Shown: piece by piece, positions 17,223 to 26,544 of the stretch
How the letters are laid out: each line of letters starts with the position of its first letter
How positions within the stretch are numbered: the stretch's first letter is position 1
NCBI GenBank assembly: GCA_947632515.1
Contig: CANRPO010000006.1
Coordinates: 54,069 to 118,068 of the forward strand
DNA: 64,000 nt
Direction: 5' to 3'
Source: an uncultured Lachnospiraceae bacterium
GTDB lineage: Bacteria; Bacillota; Clostridia; Lachnospirales; Lachnospiraceae
Notes under the pieces: model-generated
Told to the model about the DNA's origin: nothing
Databases searched by the model: none
What the model saw: only the letters and a program-made list of their open reading frames with translations
Translations under genes and position numbers: made by a program

Positions 17223-19348
17223 TCAAAGCCGGAACGCGTTGACCGCATTGTTGAGCGTCTCCGCCTTCTCTTCGAGCTCTTTCATGGAATCGTGCAGATT
17301 GTCCACGATCGCCATCTGCTTTTTCAGGGAATCATTGACGGCCGATATAGACGCGGCATTCTCTTCCGATACGGAGGAGATGCCCTCTATCGCCATCAGC
17401 GTATCCTGCCTGTGCTGTTCCATCCCTCTGATAGTCTCACTCAGGGAAGAGAGCTCCAGAATAATATTTTCCACATCATCATTCAGACCCTTGAACACCT
17501 GAATCGTGTCCGTGACAGTCTTCGTCTGTCTGGAGACAATATCGCCCGCCTGCATGGACGCGCTCACCGTCTCGTCCGCATTCCTCCTGATCGTCGTCAT
17601 CGCGTCACGAATCATATCCGCCGCCTGAATCGTATTGTCGGAAAGATCGCTGACGGAAAGTGCGACAACCGCAAATCCCTTGCCGGCCTCACCCGCTCTG
17701 GCCGCCTCGATGGAGGCATTCAGCGCCAGCAGATTCGTCTCCTTCGCGATCTTATTGATCGTCTCCACAAACTTCTCGATCTCCTTCAGGCTCTCGCCCA
17801 GATTGCTGATATTCGTTGTAACCCGGCCGGTAATATCGGAGGTGTCGGCCGATTTCTCTGCCAAGTCGTCCATCGTAGCCATCCCATTGCTGATCGTCTC
17901 TTTTGTACCAACCATGATGGAATTGATATGGTCTGCGGATTCCACGGCCACCGCGATCCGTTGAGACAGCTCGTCCATCAGTTCCAGACAATTGCGTGAA
18001 TTCTCAGACTGAGAGCTGAGTCCCTTGTCCATCTCCTCCACCGAATCAGCGATCAGGCTGTTGGAATTGTTGAGGGTCACTGTCGCGTTGGCCAGTTTTT
18101 CCGTGGAGTCCGACACATCCTTCGTGGTGTTTAACACCTGTATAATCAGGTTTCTCGAATTTCTGATCATCTCCGCAACGCTCTTTACGAGGACCTTGAA
18201 TTCATCCCTGCGGCTCGTGTTGACGTTCACCGTCAGATCGCCGCCTGCCACGATCTGCAGACGTTTGCTGATGTGGCTGATCGTCGATACGATGCCCCGG
18301 ATGATGAGTATCCCGGCGAACATGGCGATCAGCCATGATACGATCACAAGGATGACCGTCACATTTCTGATCGTGTCCGCCCCCGCGTTGACCATACTGA
18401 CCGGCACCATGGCGCAGATCGCGGAACCGTTGCTGCCGCTCTTGCTGATCATAAACAGATGCTGCGCGTTTTTGTAGGTGACATAGTCGATCACGATGCA
18501 GGCGCGTTTCGTGGCCAGAGGCCTTATGTAAGAGCACGCATAGCTGTCTGCAGAATAGCCGTCATAGATCTTGCCAAACATATCGTCAATATGGTCGTGA
18601 CTGCCGATCCAGTCCCCTTTCAGCGTCTGCAGGCATTTCCCCTCCCCGGATTCCAAGAGCGCATCATAGAACCCCTGCGTCTCTGTGTCATCGCCGTAGG
18701 CGGAGATGATCGGCATATCCTCCCGGGGAATGATGTACATGTTTTCCACGAAACTGTTGCCGCCTCACGGAAACTGCCAATATCCATATCCTCATAGTCA
18801 GTCACAATGGCGCCATCCTGAATACACCGGGCCTTGGAACTGTCCATCATGTCATAGGTGACCGCCCGCTCCTCGAGCGTGGCCGCCAGCGTGGAGCCGA
18901 ACTCCCCATCCATCGCAGCCTCCCAGTGATTAAATCCATCAAACAGATACAGAAGGGAAATCAGATTGATTTCCGAGACGCCCGCCGCCGACATATAGCC
19001 GGGAGACACGACCACCATCTGGGCCTATCCGCCATCCAGCATTTCCACAAGCTCTGTCTCATTCTCCGACAGTGTGCCGTCGCTGCACTCCACTTGGATC
19101 GTTCCCTGGGACAGCTCCTCCACCACTTCCCTGAAGGTCTGCAATCCGTAGTGATAGGGATTGTCCGCCGAAACCTGATTGGAGGCGATCACCATATGAA
19201 TCGTTTTCCCCGCCGAAACGGCGTTCTCTTCCTCCTTAGGAGCGATCGTGCCGATGGTCCTTCTCTCACGTATCCCTCCACAGCCGCCAAGACAGGCAAC
19301 CGTCAGGATACCCGCCAATGTACCCGCCACAAACCTTGATAATCTCAT
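17223..19348 (-). pseudogene. Broken chemoreceptor with a TRAP solute-binding lipoprotein N-terminus
   Basis: Three open segments on the minus strand form one damaged gene. 19348-19028 begins with a good ribosome site and a lipoprotein signal (lipobox near LGGC), then the start of a DctP-type TRAP solute-binding domain. An in-frame TAG at 19025-19027 interrupts it. The same frame continues with the next DctP-like segment (VVVSPGYMSAAGVSE, LLYLFDGF) and a sensor-like stretch. Near 18757-18770 a one-base shift moves the frame into the 17223 segment, which holds the rest of an extracellular sensor, a transmembrane helix ([19 protein letters not shown]), HAMP and a methyl-accepting signalling domain with [18 protein letters not shown]. 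Only about half a DctP domain is present, suggesting fusion by deletion. Confidence 0.8.
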
Positions 19349-19467
19349 TTCTTATCTCCTCGCCTGTATTTCATGCCGCTTTCGCGCTACATCTTAACTT
19401 CGCGCCTGCCGCTGCCATATCTTTCCATTTTTTTAATTTTTTTGTGCAAATTGACGAATCCGACAAA

Positions 19468-20073
19468 TTATGCATCTACGCCAAGCCTTCTCAGCTCCTC
19501 AACCGCCTGCGCCTGACTCTGAAAACGTATCGTGTGTATGCCGAATTTCCCGGCGGTGTCCAAATTGATCTGCGTATCGTCCAGAAAAACGCACTCCTCC
19601 GGCGTCAGATCAAATCTCCTGATGAGAAGTTCGTAGATCTCGGGCATCGGTTTGATCAGCTTTTCTCTGTAGGAGAGAATGCCGCCGTCCGTGTAGGGCA
19701 TAAAATCAAGCGCCTCGGCGCAGTCCGCCGCCGCTTTCTCGCCAAAATTCGACAGATACAGGACACGATAGCCCTTGCCCTTCAGATCACGGATCCACGG
19801 GATCGCATAGTCGTTGCGCACCACCATCGTCCTCACATTGGCGAGAACCCTGCGAATGTTCTCCGCGATCTCAGGATCGCTGTCCGCGAAGCCCTGCACA
19901 AGCTCTTCCCTCGGTATAACGCCCCTGTCCGTTTCACACCAGAGAGCGCTTTTGACCGTCGCCCGCGCAAGGCGCTCCACCATCGCCTCATCATAGCCAA
20001 AACTTTCGTAATGCTCCTTCCATGTAAAATCGGCGAGCACATTTCCGATGTCAAATATGATCGTTGTGATCAT
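19468..20073 (-). CDS. HAD superfamily hydrolase
   Basis: This 201-residue phosphatase-like protein carries the haloacid dehalogenase motifs in order: motif I FDIGNVL near residue 8, motif II YLSNFG near 113, the motif III lysine in LIKPMPEIY and motif IV FLDDTQIN. It resembles the HAD-IA group of YihX-type sugar-phosphate phosphatases. The second Asp of motif I (DxD) is replaced in DIGNV, a variation shared by YihX-type members. AGGAG precedes the ATG at 20073. It lies downstream of a LysR regulator on the same strand. Confidence 0.9.
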   Translation of the reverse strand: MITTIIFDIGNVLADFTWKEHYESFGYDEAMVERLARATVKSALWCETDRGVIPREELVQGFADSDPEIAENIRRVLANVRTMVVRNDYAIPWIRDLKGKGYRVLYLSNFGEKAAADCAEALDFMPYTDGGILSYREKLIKPMPEIYELLIRRFDLTPEECVFLDDTQINLDTAGKFGIHTIRFQSQAQAVEELRRLGVDA

Positions 20074-20153
20074 AGCCTGTTCTCCTCGCATCTTCCTATT
20101 AAATTTACATAACTTTTCAAGTTTATCGTCGGCGGGTTATAGGTTTGCATAAC

Positions 20154-21038
20154 TCACAAATCCAGCAGCTCGAGCAGATTCCGCGCCGCCGCAGACAGCG
20201 TGTCTTTGACATTCGTCACAACGCAGATGTGGCGTTTCGGTATAATCATGTTGAACCGCAGTTCAAAGAGCCTGCCGTCCTCCAGATATTCCTTTGCAAA
20301 ATCGCGCATCACACAGCCCACACCCAGGCTGCGCAGCGCGAACTGCACGATCATATCGCTTGTGGCAAGCTCGAACTCCGGCCGGATATGCACATGATTT
20401 TTCTGCAAAAAGGAATCCATATAACTCCGGGTGCTCGTGACTCCCTCCAGAAAAATGATCGGCATTCTCTCCAGCTCCTGCAGATCCAGCATACGGTTCT
20501 TGTACTGGATGAACCTTCTGCCCGCCACAAAGACGTCCTCGATCTCCCGCACCTTCACTGTCTGCAGTCCGTCCCCACCGTCAAAGGGAGTGCTGACGAC
20601 CCCCAGATCGATCTTGTTATCGTGCAGATTCTGCAGCGTCTCCGGCGTGGGCGCGTTGCTGACAACCACTTTGATGTGCGGATATTTCTCGTGAAACCGC
20701 TCCAGATAAGGAAGAAGATAGAATTGCAAAGTCATGTCGCTGGCGCCGATATGGATCTCGCCCAGCTCCAGGTTCAGCATCTGTTCCAACTTCTGCTCAC
20801 CCAGCTCGATCTGCTCATACCCCTTCGCCACATAGCCATAAAGCAGCTCGCCTTCCCCCGTCAGCCGGACTCCCTTGGACGCCCGTGTGAAAAGTTTGGC
20901 GCCCAGCTGCGTCTCCAACTGTCTGATGGACTGACTGACGGCAGGCTGGGAAATATTCAACTCTCTCGCGGCCACGCTCAGACTGCCCGCCCGCGCCGCA
21001 TAATAGAACACTTTGTAATATTCCATGTTGGCGATCAT
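20154..21038 (-). CDS. LysR family transcriptional regulator
   Basis: This is a 294-residue LysR-type regulator. The winged helix-turn-helix is at the N-terminus (MEYYKVFYYAARAGSLSVAARELNISQPAVSQSIRQLE). A two-lobed substrate-binding-type effector domain runs from about 90 to the end (GEIHIGASDMTLQFYLLPYL). GGGAG precedes the ATG at 21038; an ATG four codons later is also possible. It sits between purA and a HAD hydrolase gene. No divergently transcribed target gene lies beside it, so its regulon is not evident. Confidence 0.92.
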   Translation of the reverse strand: MIANMEYYKVFYYAARAGSLSVAARELNISQPAVSQSIRQLETQLGAKLFTRASKGVRLTGEGELLYGYVAKGYEQIELGEQKLEQMLNLELGEIHIGASDMTLQFYLLPYLERFHEKYPHIKVVVSNAPTPETLQNLHDNKIDLGVVSTPFDGGDGLQTVKVREIEDVFVAGRRFIQYKNRMLDLQELERMPIIFLEGVTSTRSYMDSFLQKNHVHIRPEFELATSDMIVQFALRSLGVGCVMRDFAKEYLEDGRLFELRFNMIIPKRHICVVTNVKDTLSAAARNLLELLDL

Positions 21039-21130
21039 CGCGTCTTCTCCCATCCGGCGGCGCACGCCGCCCATACTCTACATTATACATGAACCCGCCA
21101 AAAAAGATAGTTTTTCCTCCGCAGGCGTAC

Positions 21131-21186
21131 AAAAAGACCCGCGCACCGAAAACACAGTGCGCATCGGCAAGCGCGGGTCTTTTCTA
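21131..21186 (-). terminator. Terminator after purA (bidirectional)
   Basis: AAAGACCCGCGC and GCGCGGGTCTTTT form the outer stem, with an inner TGCGCAC/GTGCGCA-like pairing. The minus-strand copy ends in TTTTT about 50 bases past the purA stop. The plus strand is also T-rich. Confidence 0.8.
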
Positions 21187-21231
21187 TATCGGCAGTCAAA
21201 ATAACGGCAAACTGCACCGCTCTGCCTGCCG

Positions 21232-22524
21232 CTATTTCTGCAGCGGGCTCCTGCGGTAAATGATGTCCCCTCTTCCCGGCCCGTTGGAGACCATCGTGAT
21301 CGGATAACCGATCTGTTCCTCAATGAACTCCACATAATTCCGGCAGTTTTCCGGCAGTTCTTCGTAGTTCTTAATGCCGCGGATATCGCATTTCCACCCC
21401 GGCAGTTTCTTAAGTACCGGTTTCGCTTTCTCCAGCTTGCAGGTGACGGGGAAATCCGTCGTCACCTCGCCGTCCACCTCATACCCTACGCACACGGGAA
21501 TCTCATCCAGATAACCGAGTACGTCCAGCACGGTGAACGCCACATCCGTCGTTCCCTGCAGACGGCAGCCGTACTTGGATGCCACACAGTCAAACCAGCC
21601 CATGCGGCGCGGACGTCCCGTAGTCGCGCCGTACTCGCCGCCGTCGCCGCCTCTGCGGCGAAGCTCATCCGCCTCGTCGCCGAAGATCTCCGACACGAAA
21701 GCGCCTGCGCCCACCGCGGAGGAGTAGGCCTTGCACACCGTGATGATCTCCTTGATCTCGTGGGGCGGCAGGCCCGCGCCGATGGCGCCGTAGGCCGCCA
21801 GCGTGGAGGACGACGTGACCATCGGATAGATGCCGTGGTCGGGGTCCTTCAGCGTGCCCAACTGCCCTTCCAGCAGAACAGTCTTGCCTTCCTTCAGCGC
21901 CTTGTCCAGATAAGAGGACACATCGCACACATAAGGCTCTATCATCTTCCTGTAGCCGCAGAGCGTCTCAAACAATTCCTTGGTGTCGATCAGCGGCTTG
22001 TGATACAGATGCTCCAAGAGTACGTTCTTCGTCTCACTGACGCGCTCCACTTTCTCCTTGAGGCGCTCTTCGTCGAAGAGTTCGCTCACCTGAAAACCGA
22101 TCTTCGCGTATTTATCGGAATAAAAGGGCGCAATGCCCGACTTCGTGGAGCCGAAAGACTTGCCGCCGAGCCGCTCCTCCTCATACCGGTCGAACAGAAT
22201 GTGATAGGGCATCACGATCTGACACCTGTCGGAGACAAGAATCTTCGGCATCGGTACATTCCTGTCCGTGATCGACTTGATCTCATCCATCAAAATCGGA
22301 ATATTCAGCGCTACGCCGTTGCCGATGATACTCGTGGTGTGACCGTAAAACACCCCCGACGGCAGTGTGTGCAGCGCGAATTTGCCGTAATTGTTGACGA
22401 TCGTATGTCCGGCGTTGGCGCCCCCCTGAAAACGCACGATAATGTCGGCTTTCTCCGCCAGCATATCCGTGATCTTACCTTTTCCCTCGTCTCCCCAGTT
22501 GGCGCCTACAACTGCCTTTACCAT
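21232..22524 (-). CDS. purA: Adenylosuccinate synthetase
   Basis: PurA joins IMP and aspartate with GTP hydrolysis to make adenylosuccinate, the first committed step from IMP to AMP. The 430-residue product shows the GTP-binding loop GANWGDEGKGK at the N-terminus, FQGGANAGHTIV, and the conserved TTGRPRRMGWFD segment. The length is normal. AGGAGG precedes the start at 22524, and the extension to 22557 is rejected. purB, the next step, lies 40 kb away at the other end of the window, so the two are separate transcription units. Confidence 0.97.
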   Translation of the reverse strand: MVKAVVGANWGDEGKGKITDMLAEKADIIVRFQGGANAGHTIVNNYGKFALHTLPSGVFYGHTTSIIGNGVALNIPILMDEIKSITDRNVPMPKILVSDRCQIVMPYHILFDRYEEERLGGKSFGSTKSGIAPFYSDKYAKIGFQVSELFDEERLKEKVERVSETKNVLLEHLYHKPLIDTKELFETLCGYRKMIEPYVCDVSSYLDKALKEGKTVLLEGQLGTLKDPDHGIYPMVTSSSTLAAYGAIGAGLPPHEIKEIITVCKAYSSAVGAGAFVSEIFGDEADELRRRGGDGGEYGATTGRPRRMGWFDCVASKYGCRLQGTTDVAFTVLDVLGYLDEIPVCVGYEVDGEVTTDFPVTCKLEKAKPVLKKLPGWKCDIRGIKNYEELPENCRNYVEFIEEQIGYPITMVSNGPGRGDIIYRRSPLQK

Positions 22525-22560
22525 AAACAATTCCTCCTTCACATGCTTTACTTCCAAACA

Positions 22561-22587
22561 GAAAAAGCGGGTTGTAAAAAACCCGCT
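22561..22587 (-). terminator. Hairpin terminator between the P-type ATPase and purA
   Basis: On the minus strand AGCGGGTT and AACCCGCT form a short strong stem followed by TTTTTC. It is 75 bases past the ATPase stop and 37 bases before the purA start. It most simply ends the ATPase transcript; attenuation of purA is also possible. Confidence 0.75.
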
Positions 22588-22661
22588 CTCCGTTTCTTAC
22601 TTTATGATTATAAACCATGTATAGTCATAAGTAAAATCAATATTATTTATATAATTTATAA

Positions 22662-24554
22662 TTATTGTTTATATCGCAGCGCTCTCGTCGCATTCAGTAC
22701 GGCGATAACCATGACGCCCACGTCCGCAAAGATCGCCCACCACATGTTGAGCGCGCCCACAGCCCCCATCGCAAGACAGGCAAATTTTACAAAAAGCGCG
22801 AAGACAATATTCTGATGCACGATGCCCAGCGTCTTTCGGGAAATCCCGATGGCGGTGGCGATCTTCTCCGGATTGTCGTCCATCAGCACAATGTCCGCCG
22901 CCTCGATGGCCGCGTCCGCCCCCAGCGCCCCCATGGCTATTCCTAAGTCCGCTCTGGACAGAACCGGCGCATCATTGATCCCGTCGCCCACAAACGCCAG
23001 TTTTTCCTTCTTTCCCTTGGCCGCAAGCAGGGCCTCGACCTCCGTCACTTTGTCTGCGGGCAACAGTTCGCTCTTAACCACGTCGATTCCCAGTTCGCCC
23101 GCCACCGCCTCGGCCACACTCTTGGCATCACCGGTTAACATAACTATCTGCTTCACGCCGGCAGCTTTCATGCCTGCCACCGCCGCCTTCGCGCCCGGTT
23201 TCACCACGTCGGAGATCAGAATATACCCCGCGTACGCGCCGTCGATCACCACATGCACCTGCGTGCCGATCTGCTGCGGCGTCCTGTATGCAACGCCCAG
23301 CTGCTCCATCAGTTTCGCGTTGCCCACAGCCGCCTTCCTGCCGTTCACCACTGCCGTCACTCCATGACCGCTGATCTCCTCTACATCGCTCAGCGCCGAG
23401 ACGTCGATCGGTCTGCCATAAGCCTCCTTCAAGCTCTTGCTGATCGGATGGTTGGAATAGTATTCCACGAAGGCCGCCGTTTCCAGCAGCTCTTCTTTGG
23501 AGATCCCCTCTGCAGGCTCGATCTGCGTCACCTCGAACACGCCCTTTGTGAGCGTTCCCGTCTTATCGCAGACGACGCAGGCCGTCTGTCCCAATGCCTC
23601 CAGATAGTTGGAACCTTTGATCAGGATCCCCTTGGCGGAGGCTCCTCCGATCCCGCCGAAGAAACTGAGCGGAATGGAGATCACCAGCGCGCAGGGACAA
23701 CTGATGACGAGTGTGGTCAAAGCCCGGATCAACCACTGTGACCAGTCAGCATTCCGCCCCGCAAGCAGATTGAACAGGGGCGGCAGGACCGCCAGCACAA
23801 GGGCGCCGATACAGACCGCAGGCGTGTAGTATCTGGCAAATCTGGTGATAAAATTCTCCGAGCGCGATTTCTTCATGCTGGAATTCTCCACCAGATCAAG
23901 GATCTTTGACACTGTGGACTCCCCGAATTTCTTGGTCGTGCGGATCTGCAGTACGCCGGACATGTTGACGCAGCCGCTGATCACCTCGTCGCCCGCAAGC
24001 GCCTCTCTGGGCACGCTCTCCCCGGTCAGCGCGCTGGTGTTCAGGGACGAGGAACCGCTCACGATCACGCCGTCGATAGGCACCTTTTCCCCCGGCTGTA
24101 CCGTGATCACCGTCCCGATCTCCACCTCGTCGGGATCCACCCGAACCAACTGCCCATCCTGTTCCACATTGGCATAGTCAGGGCGTATGTCCATCAGCGC
24201 CGCGATATTTCTGCGGCTCTTTCCCACCGCGTAGCTCTGGAACAGCTCGCCGATCTGGTAGAAAAGCATGACCGCCGTGCCTTCCACATACTCTCCCAGC
24301 GCAATCGCACCCACCGTCGCCACCGCCATCAGAAAATTCTCGTCAAAAACCTCGCCGTGCACAATCCCGAGTATGGCCTTTTTCAAAATATCATAGCCGA
24401 TGATAAGATATGGTATCATGAAGAGGACAAATTGGATCCCGGCAGACCGCTCTCCCCAAGTGCGGTCAAAATATACGCTGATCACGCGAAAAGCGATCAG
24501 AAGTACGGTGGAAACGATAATGCGCGCCAGTACCTTTTTTTGTTTGTGTGTCAT
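22662..24554 (-). CDS. Heavy-metal P1B-type ATPase (Zn/Cd/Co efflux type)
   Basis: This is a 630-residue metal-exporting ATPase of the inner membrane. All core motifs are present: TGES phosphatase loop, SCPCALV in the metal-binding helix, DKTGTLT phosphorylation site, NHPISKSL (HP locus) and GDGINDAP. The N-terminus has no heavy-metal-associated CxxC domain, so the protein is shorter than ZntA/CadA. CPC and the sequence as a whole favour Zn, Cd, Pb or Co over copper, but exact specificity is inferred. GGGAGG precedes the start at 24554. The upstream region holds palindromic A+T-rich repeats that could bind an ArsR/SmtB repressor; no such regulator gene is adjacent. Confidence 0.93.
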   Translation of the reverse strand: MTHKQKKVLARIIVSTVLLIAFRVISVYFDRTWGERSAGIQFVLFMIPYLIIGYDILKKAILGIVHGEVFDENFLMAVATVGAIALGEYVEGTAVMLFYQIGELFQSYAVGKSRRNIAALMDIRPDYANVEQDGQLVRVDPDEVEIGTVITVQPGEKVPIDGVIVSGSSSLNTSALTGESVPREALAGDEVISGCVNMSGVLQIRTTKKFGESTVSKILDLVENSSMKKSRSENFITRFARYYTPAVCIGALVLAVLPPLFNLLAGRNADWSQWLIRALTTLVISCPCALVISIPLSFFGGIGGASAKGILIKGSNYLEALGQTACVVCDKTGTLTKGVFEVTQIEPAEGISKEELLETAAFVEYYSNHPISKSLKEAYGRPIDVSALSDVEEISGHGVTAVVNGRKAAVGNAKLMEQLGVAYRTPQQIGTQVHVVIDGAYAGYILISDVVKPGAKAAVAGMKAAGVKQIVMLTGDAKSVAEAVAGELGIDVVKSELLPADKVTEVEALLAAKGKKEKLAFVGDGINDAPVLSRADLGIAMGALGADAAIEAADIVLMDDNPEKIATAIGISRKTLGIVHQNIVFALFVKFACLAMGAVGALNMWWAIFADVGVMVIAVLNATRALRYKQ

Positions 24555-24588
24555 AGCAAAATCCTCCCTCACGCATGGTTTTAATTAT

Positions 24589-24640
24589 CTTATGAACATT
24601 TGAACATATGTTGCATTATTTGTCAATATATATTTGCAAA
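24589..24640 (-). promoter_or_regulatory. Promoter/operator region of the metal ATPase
   Basis: On the minus strand a consensus -35 TTGACA is followed by the perfect palindrome AACATATGTT (24603-24612) and then by the repeated unit ATGTTCA, twice. Palindromes of this kind between -35 and +1 are typical of ArsR/SmtB-type metal repressors. The exact -10 is unclear. Confidence 0.45.
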
Positions 24641-24651
24641 AAATAAGGAAT

Positions 24652-24696
24652 TTTGAAAGAAAATAAGCGGCAGATCGATCCTCGAATCTGCCGCTT
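24652..24696 (-). terminator. Terminator after the DUF5722 gene
   Basis: AAGCGGCAGAT (24665-24675) pairs with ATCTGCCGCTT (24686-24696). On the minus strand TATTTTCTTTC follows. Confidence 0.75.
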
Positions 24697-24756
24697 ACTA
24701 TTTCTGCATTGCCATATAAATCAACGCCTGCGTCCGCAGCGCACACACCTATCCGT

Positions 24757-26409
24757 CTACTGCACGACGCCTGTGCCGCCTCTCGTCCACACGATATTCT
24801 GACTGATCATCTGATCGATGTCCATGCCGATGATCTGCGACGCCCTCGCCTTCGCCACACCCTCGTTGGCAGTGCCGAGATTCTTGTAGATCTCGTACGC
24901 CGGTTTCTTGTTGCCGTTCAGATCACACAGCCCCATGTCCAGATGACTCTCCATCTCATGCGCGTCGTCCGTCTGCCTGAAAAGCATGAATGCGTCCACA
25001 TCAGGCAGAGAACGCGCTTTCAGATAACCGTAGGCGATAGACGCCTCCTGCTTGTCGCTGCCGAAAGCGGACGTATAACCGATCTCCGCCAGAGAGATGC
25101 TCCGCACTTCGCCGCTTGGACTCAGGAACTTCGGCTGATGCATGTAATCGATCAGAATGTCAAGGTTCTGCATCGTGATGTACGGCGTCGTGATGCCGCT
25201 CTGCACCCACACAGCCGGCCCGTTCCAGGCATAGGGGTCATACAGAGGCGAATTGTAGGGGTGATAGGAAAGCCCCCAGTCGATATTGCCCTCTCTGATC
25301 ATATAGTAGTTGAACTGATCCAGATAGGCTTTCGCGAGGAAACTGCCGGGATTCGACTTCCTGTTCCACTCCTGGTCGATGGAGTTGTAGATCCGCAGAT
25401 TTCCATTCTGACTCTTCATCTCGTTGTAGATAATGCGGAATGCCTTGACATAGACGTTCACATTGTAATCCAAGGACGTAGAGTTGGTGTACCACCAGGA
25501 CGTCCGCGCATTCACTTCATTTCCGACGATCCAGTTGTCTACCTGACCGCATCCCGCCTGACCGGAATACCGCTGCGCCAGAAACGCTCCCACCGCTTTC
25601 AGGTGATTGACGCCGGCGGCTTCCGCCACATTCAGCGCATATCCCGGACACTCTGCGCCATCCCGCGCGTCGGGGTGTATAAGATCCTGCGCATAGGGGC
25701 TCTGTCCGCCGTTCAACAACACCAGCGTCACCTGAATGCCACATCTGTTGAGATTCTGTATCAGGGCGTCGAAGGACTTGATCCTCCCGCCGTTAAAGTA
25801 ATATGTCTGTCCATTGTAATCAAACTGTATCGCCCCGGGTACGGACGCGTCGACGCAGATTTCATCCATGTCCATATTGTACACAACCTGCTGAATGCCG
25901 AGATCCTGCATCTCTCCGTTGGTAAATCTGTTCAGATCCGGAAGGATGCCCTTGATCCCCGTATCTCTGCGGGGCGACGTGTGCGCCGCGATGGCCTCCG
26001 GATTCGTGATGTAGTGCTCATTGCTGACCTGCACCATCTGTCCGCCGCGCTTTACCGCCACAAGAAACTTGCGGCTCAAATTGGAGTCCGCACTGTTGTA
26101 ATTGAGCGGAAAAGACGCCGTCGCGGAGGGACCCGCCGCAGCCGTCGCGACCACCTTGCCCGCCGTCCCATCCTGATAGACTTCATCCGCGTAGATGTAA
26201 TATTTGCCGTCGTCGCTGGCCGGGACGCTGCCCGCGCTCAAGCTGCACACCACATCCGATCCCGATATGGTACAGGAGGTGATGGAGACGGGTCTTCCGT
26301 CTGCCTGTACATACAGCGTATGCTCTCTATTGATAAACGCGCCTCCAAGTATCAGCGAAACGGTGAACGCCGCCGCCGTGAGCGCAGTCCTGATTCTTCC
26401 TGTCGTCAT
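24757..26409 (-). CDS. Secreted DUF5722 protein, probable glycoside hydrolase-like barrel
   Basis: This 550-residue exported protein has a signal peptide (MTTGRIRTALTAAAFTVSLI). An N-terminal beta domain of about 130 residues is followed by a region matching the DUF5722 family. The latter looks like a TIM-barrel of the GH-A clan style: VGNEVN places a Glu (E298) where the acid/base residue is expected, and SLAEIGYTS places a second Glu (E442) where the nucleophile is expected. The middle segment also has YHPYNSPLYDPYAW. The enzymatic reading is inference from these motifs. GGAGG precedes the start at 26409. It is a single-gene unit with its own promoter and terminator. Confidence 0.8.
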   Translation of the reverse strand: MTTGRIRTALTAAAFTVSLILGGAFINREHTLYVQADGRPVSITSCTISGSDVVCSLSAGSVPASDDGKYYIYADEVYQDGTAGKVVATAAAGPSATASFPLNYNSADSNLSRKFLVAVKRGGQMVQVSNEHYITNPEAIAAHTSPRRDTGIKGILPDLNRFTNGEMQDLGIQQVVYNMDMDEICVDASVPGAIQFDYNGQTYYFNGGRIKSFDALIQNLNRCGIQVTLVLLNGGQSPYAQDLIHPDARDGAECPGYALNVAEAAGVNHLKAVGAFLAQRYSGQAGCGQVDNWIVGNEVNARTSWWYTNSTSLDYNVNVYVKAFRIIYNEMKSQNGNLRIYNSIDQEWNRKSNPGSFLAKAYLDQFNYYMIREGNIDWGLSYHPYNSPLYDPYAWNGPAVWVQSGITTPYITMQNLDILIDYMHQPKFLSPSGEVRSISLAEIGYTSAFGSDKQEASIAYGYLKARSLPDVDAFMLFRQTDDAHEMESHLDMGLCDLNGNKKPAYEIYKNLGTANEGVAKARASQIIGMDIDQMISQNIVWTRGGTGVVQ

Positions 26410-26449
26410 GATGTATCCTCCGGTGTTCGTCATTTTATCTGCGTTCATT

Positions 26450-26492
26450 ATTATAGCTGTTCCTCCCGGTCTTGACAAGAACGAATGTCAAA
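26450..26492 (-). promoter_or_regulatory. Promoter with overlapping inverted repeat, DUF5722 gene
   Basis: On the minus strand TTGTCA and a perfect TATAAT are separated by 17 bases. The -35 forms the right arm of an inverted repeat, TTGACA...TGTCAA, whose centre lies just upstream. This is a likely operator. Confidence 0.6.
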
Positions 26493-26544
26493 TCTTAAGG
26501 ATTCCTGTCGCAAAATCTCCTTTTCACCGCGCCAAAAGCAACAT

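Noticed and set aside
18749..18790. Programmed ribosomal frameshift in the chemoreceptor
   Set aside because: No slippery heptamer is present at the junction and a second lesion (in-frame TAG) exists, so decay or a sequence error is more likely.
22561..22587. Purine riboswitch before purA
   Set aside because: The leader is only about 40 bases after the hairpin and lacks the conserved purine-aptamer core; a simple terminator explains it.
24709..26475. 588-codon open frame on the plus strand opposite the DUF5722 gene
   Set aside because: The minus-strand product has a signal peptide and family motifs; the antisense one is Arg/His-rich noise.
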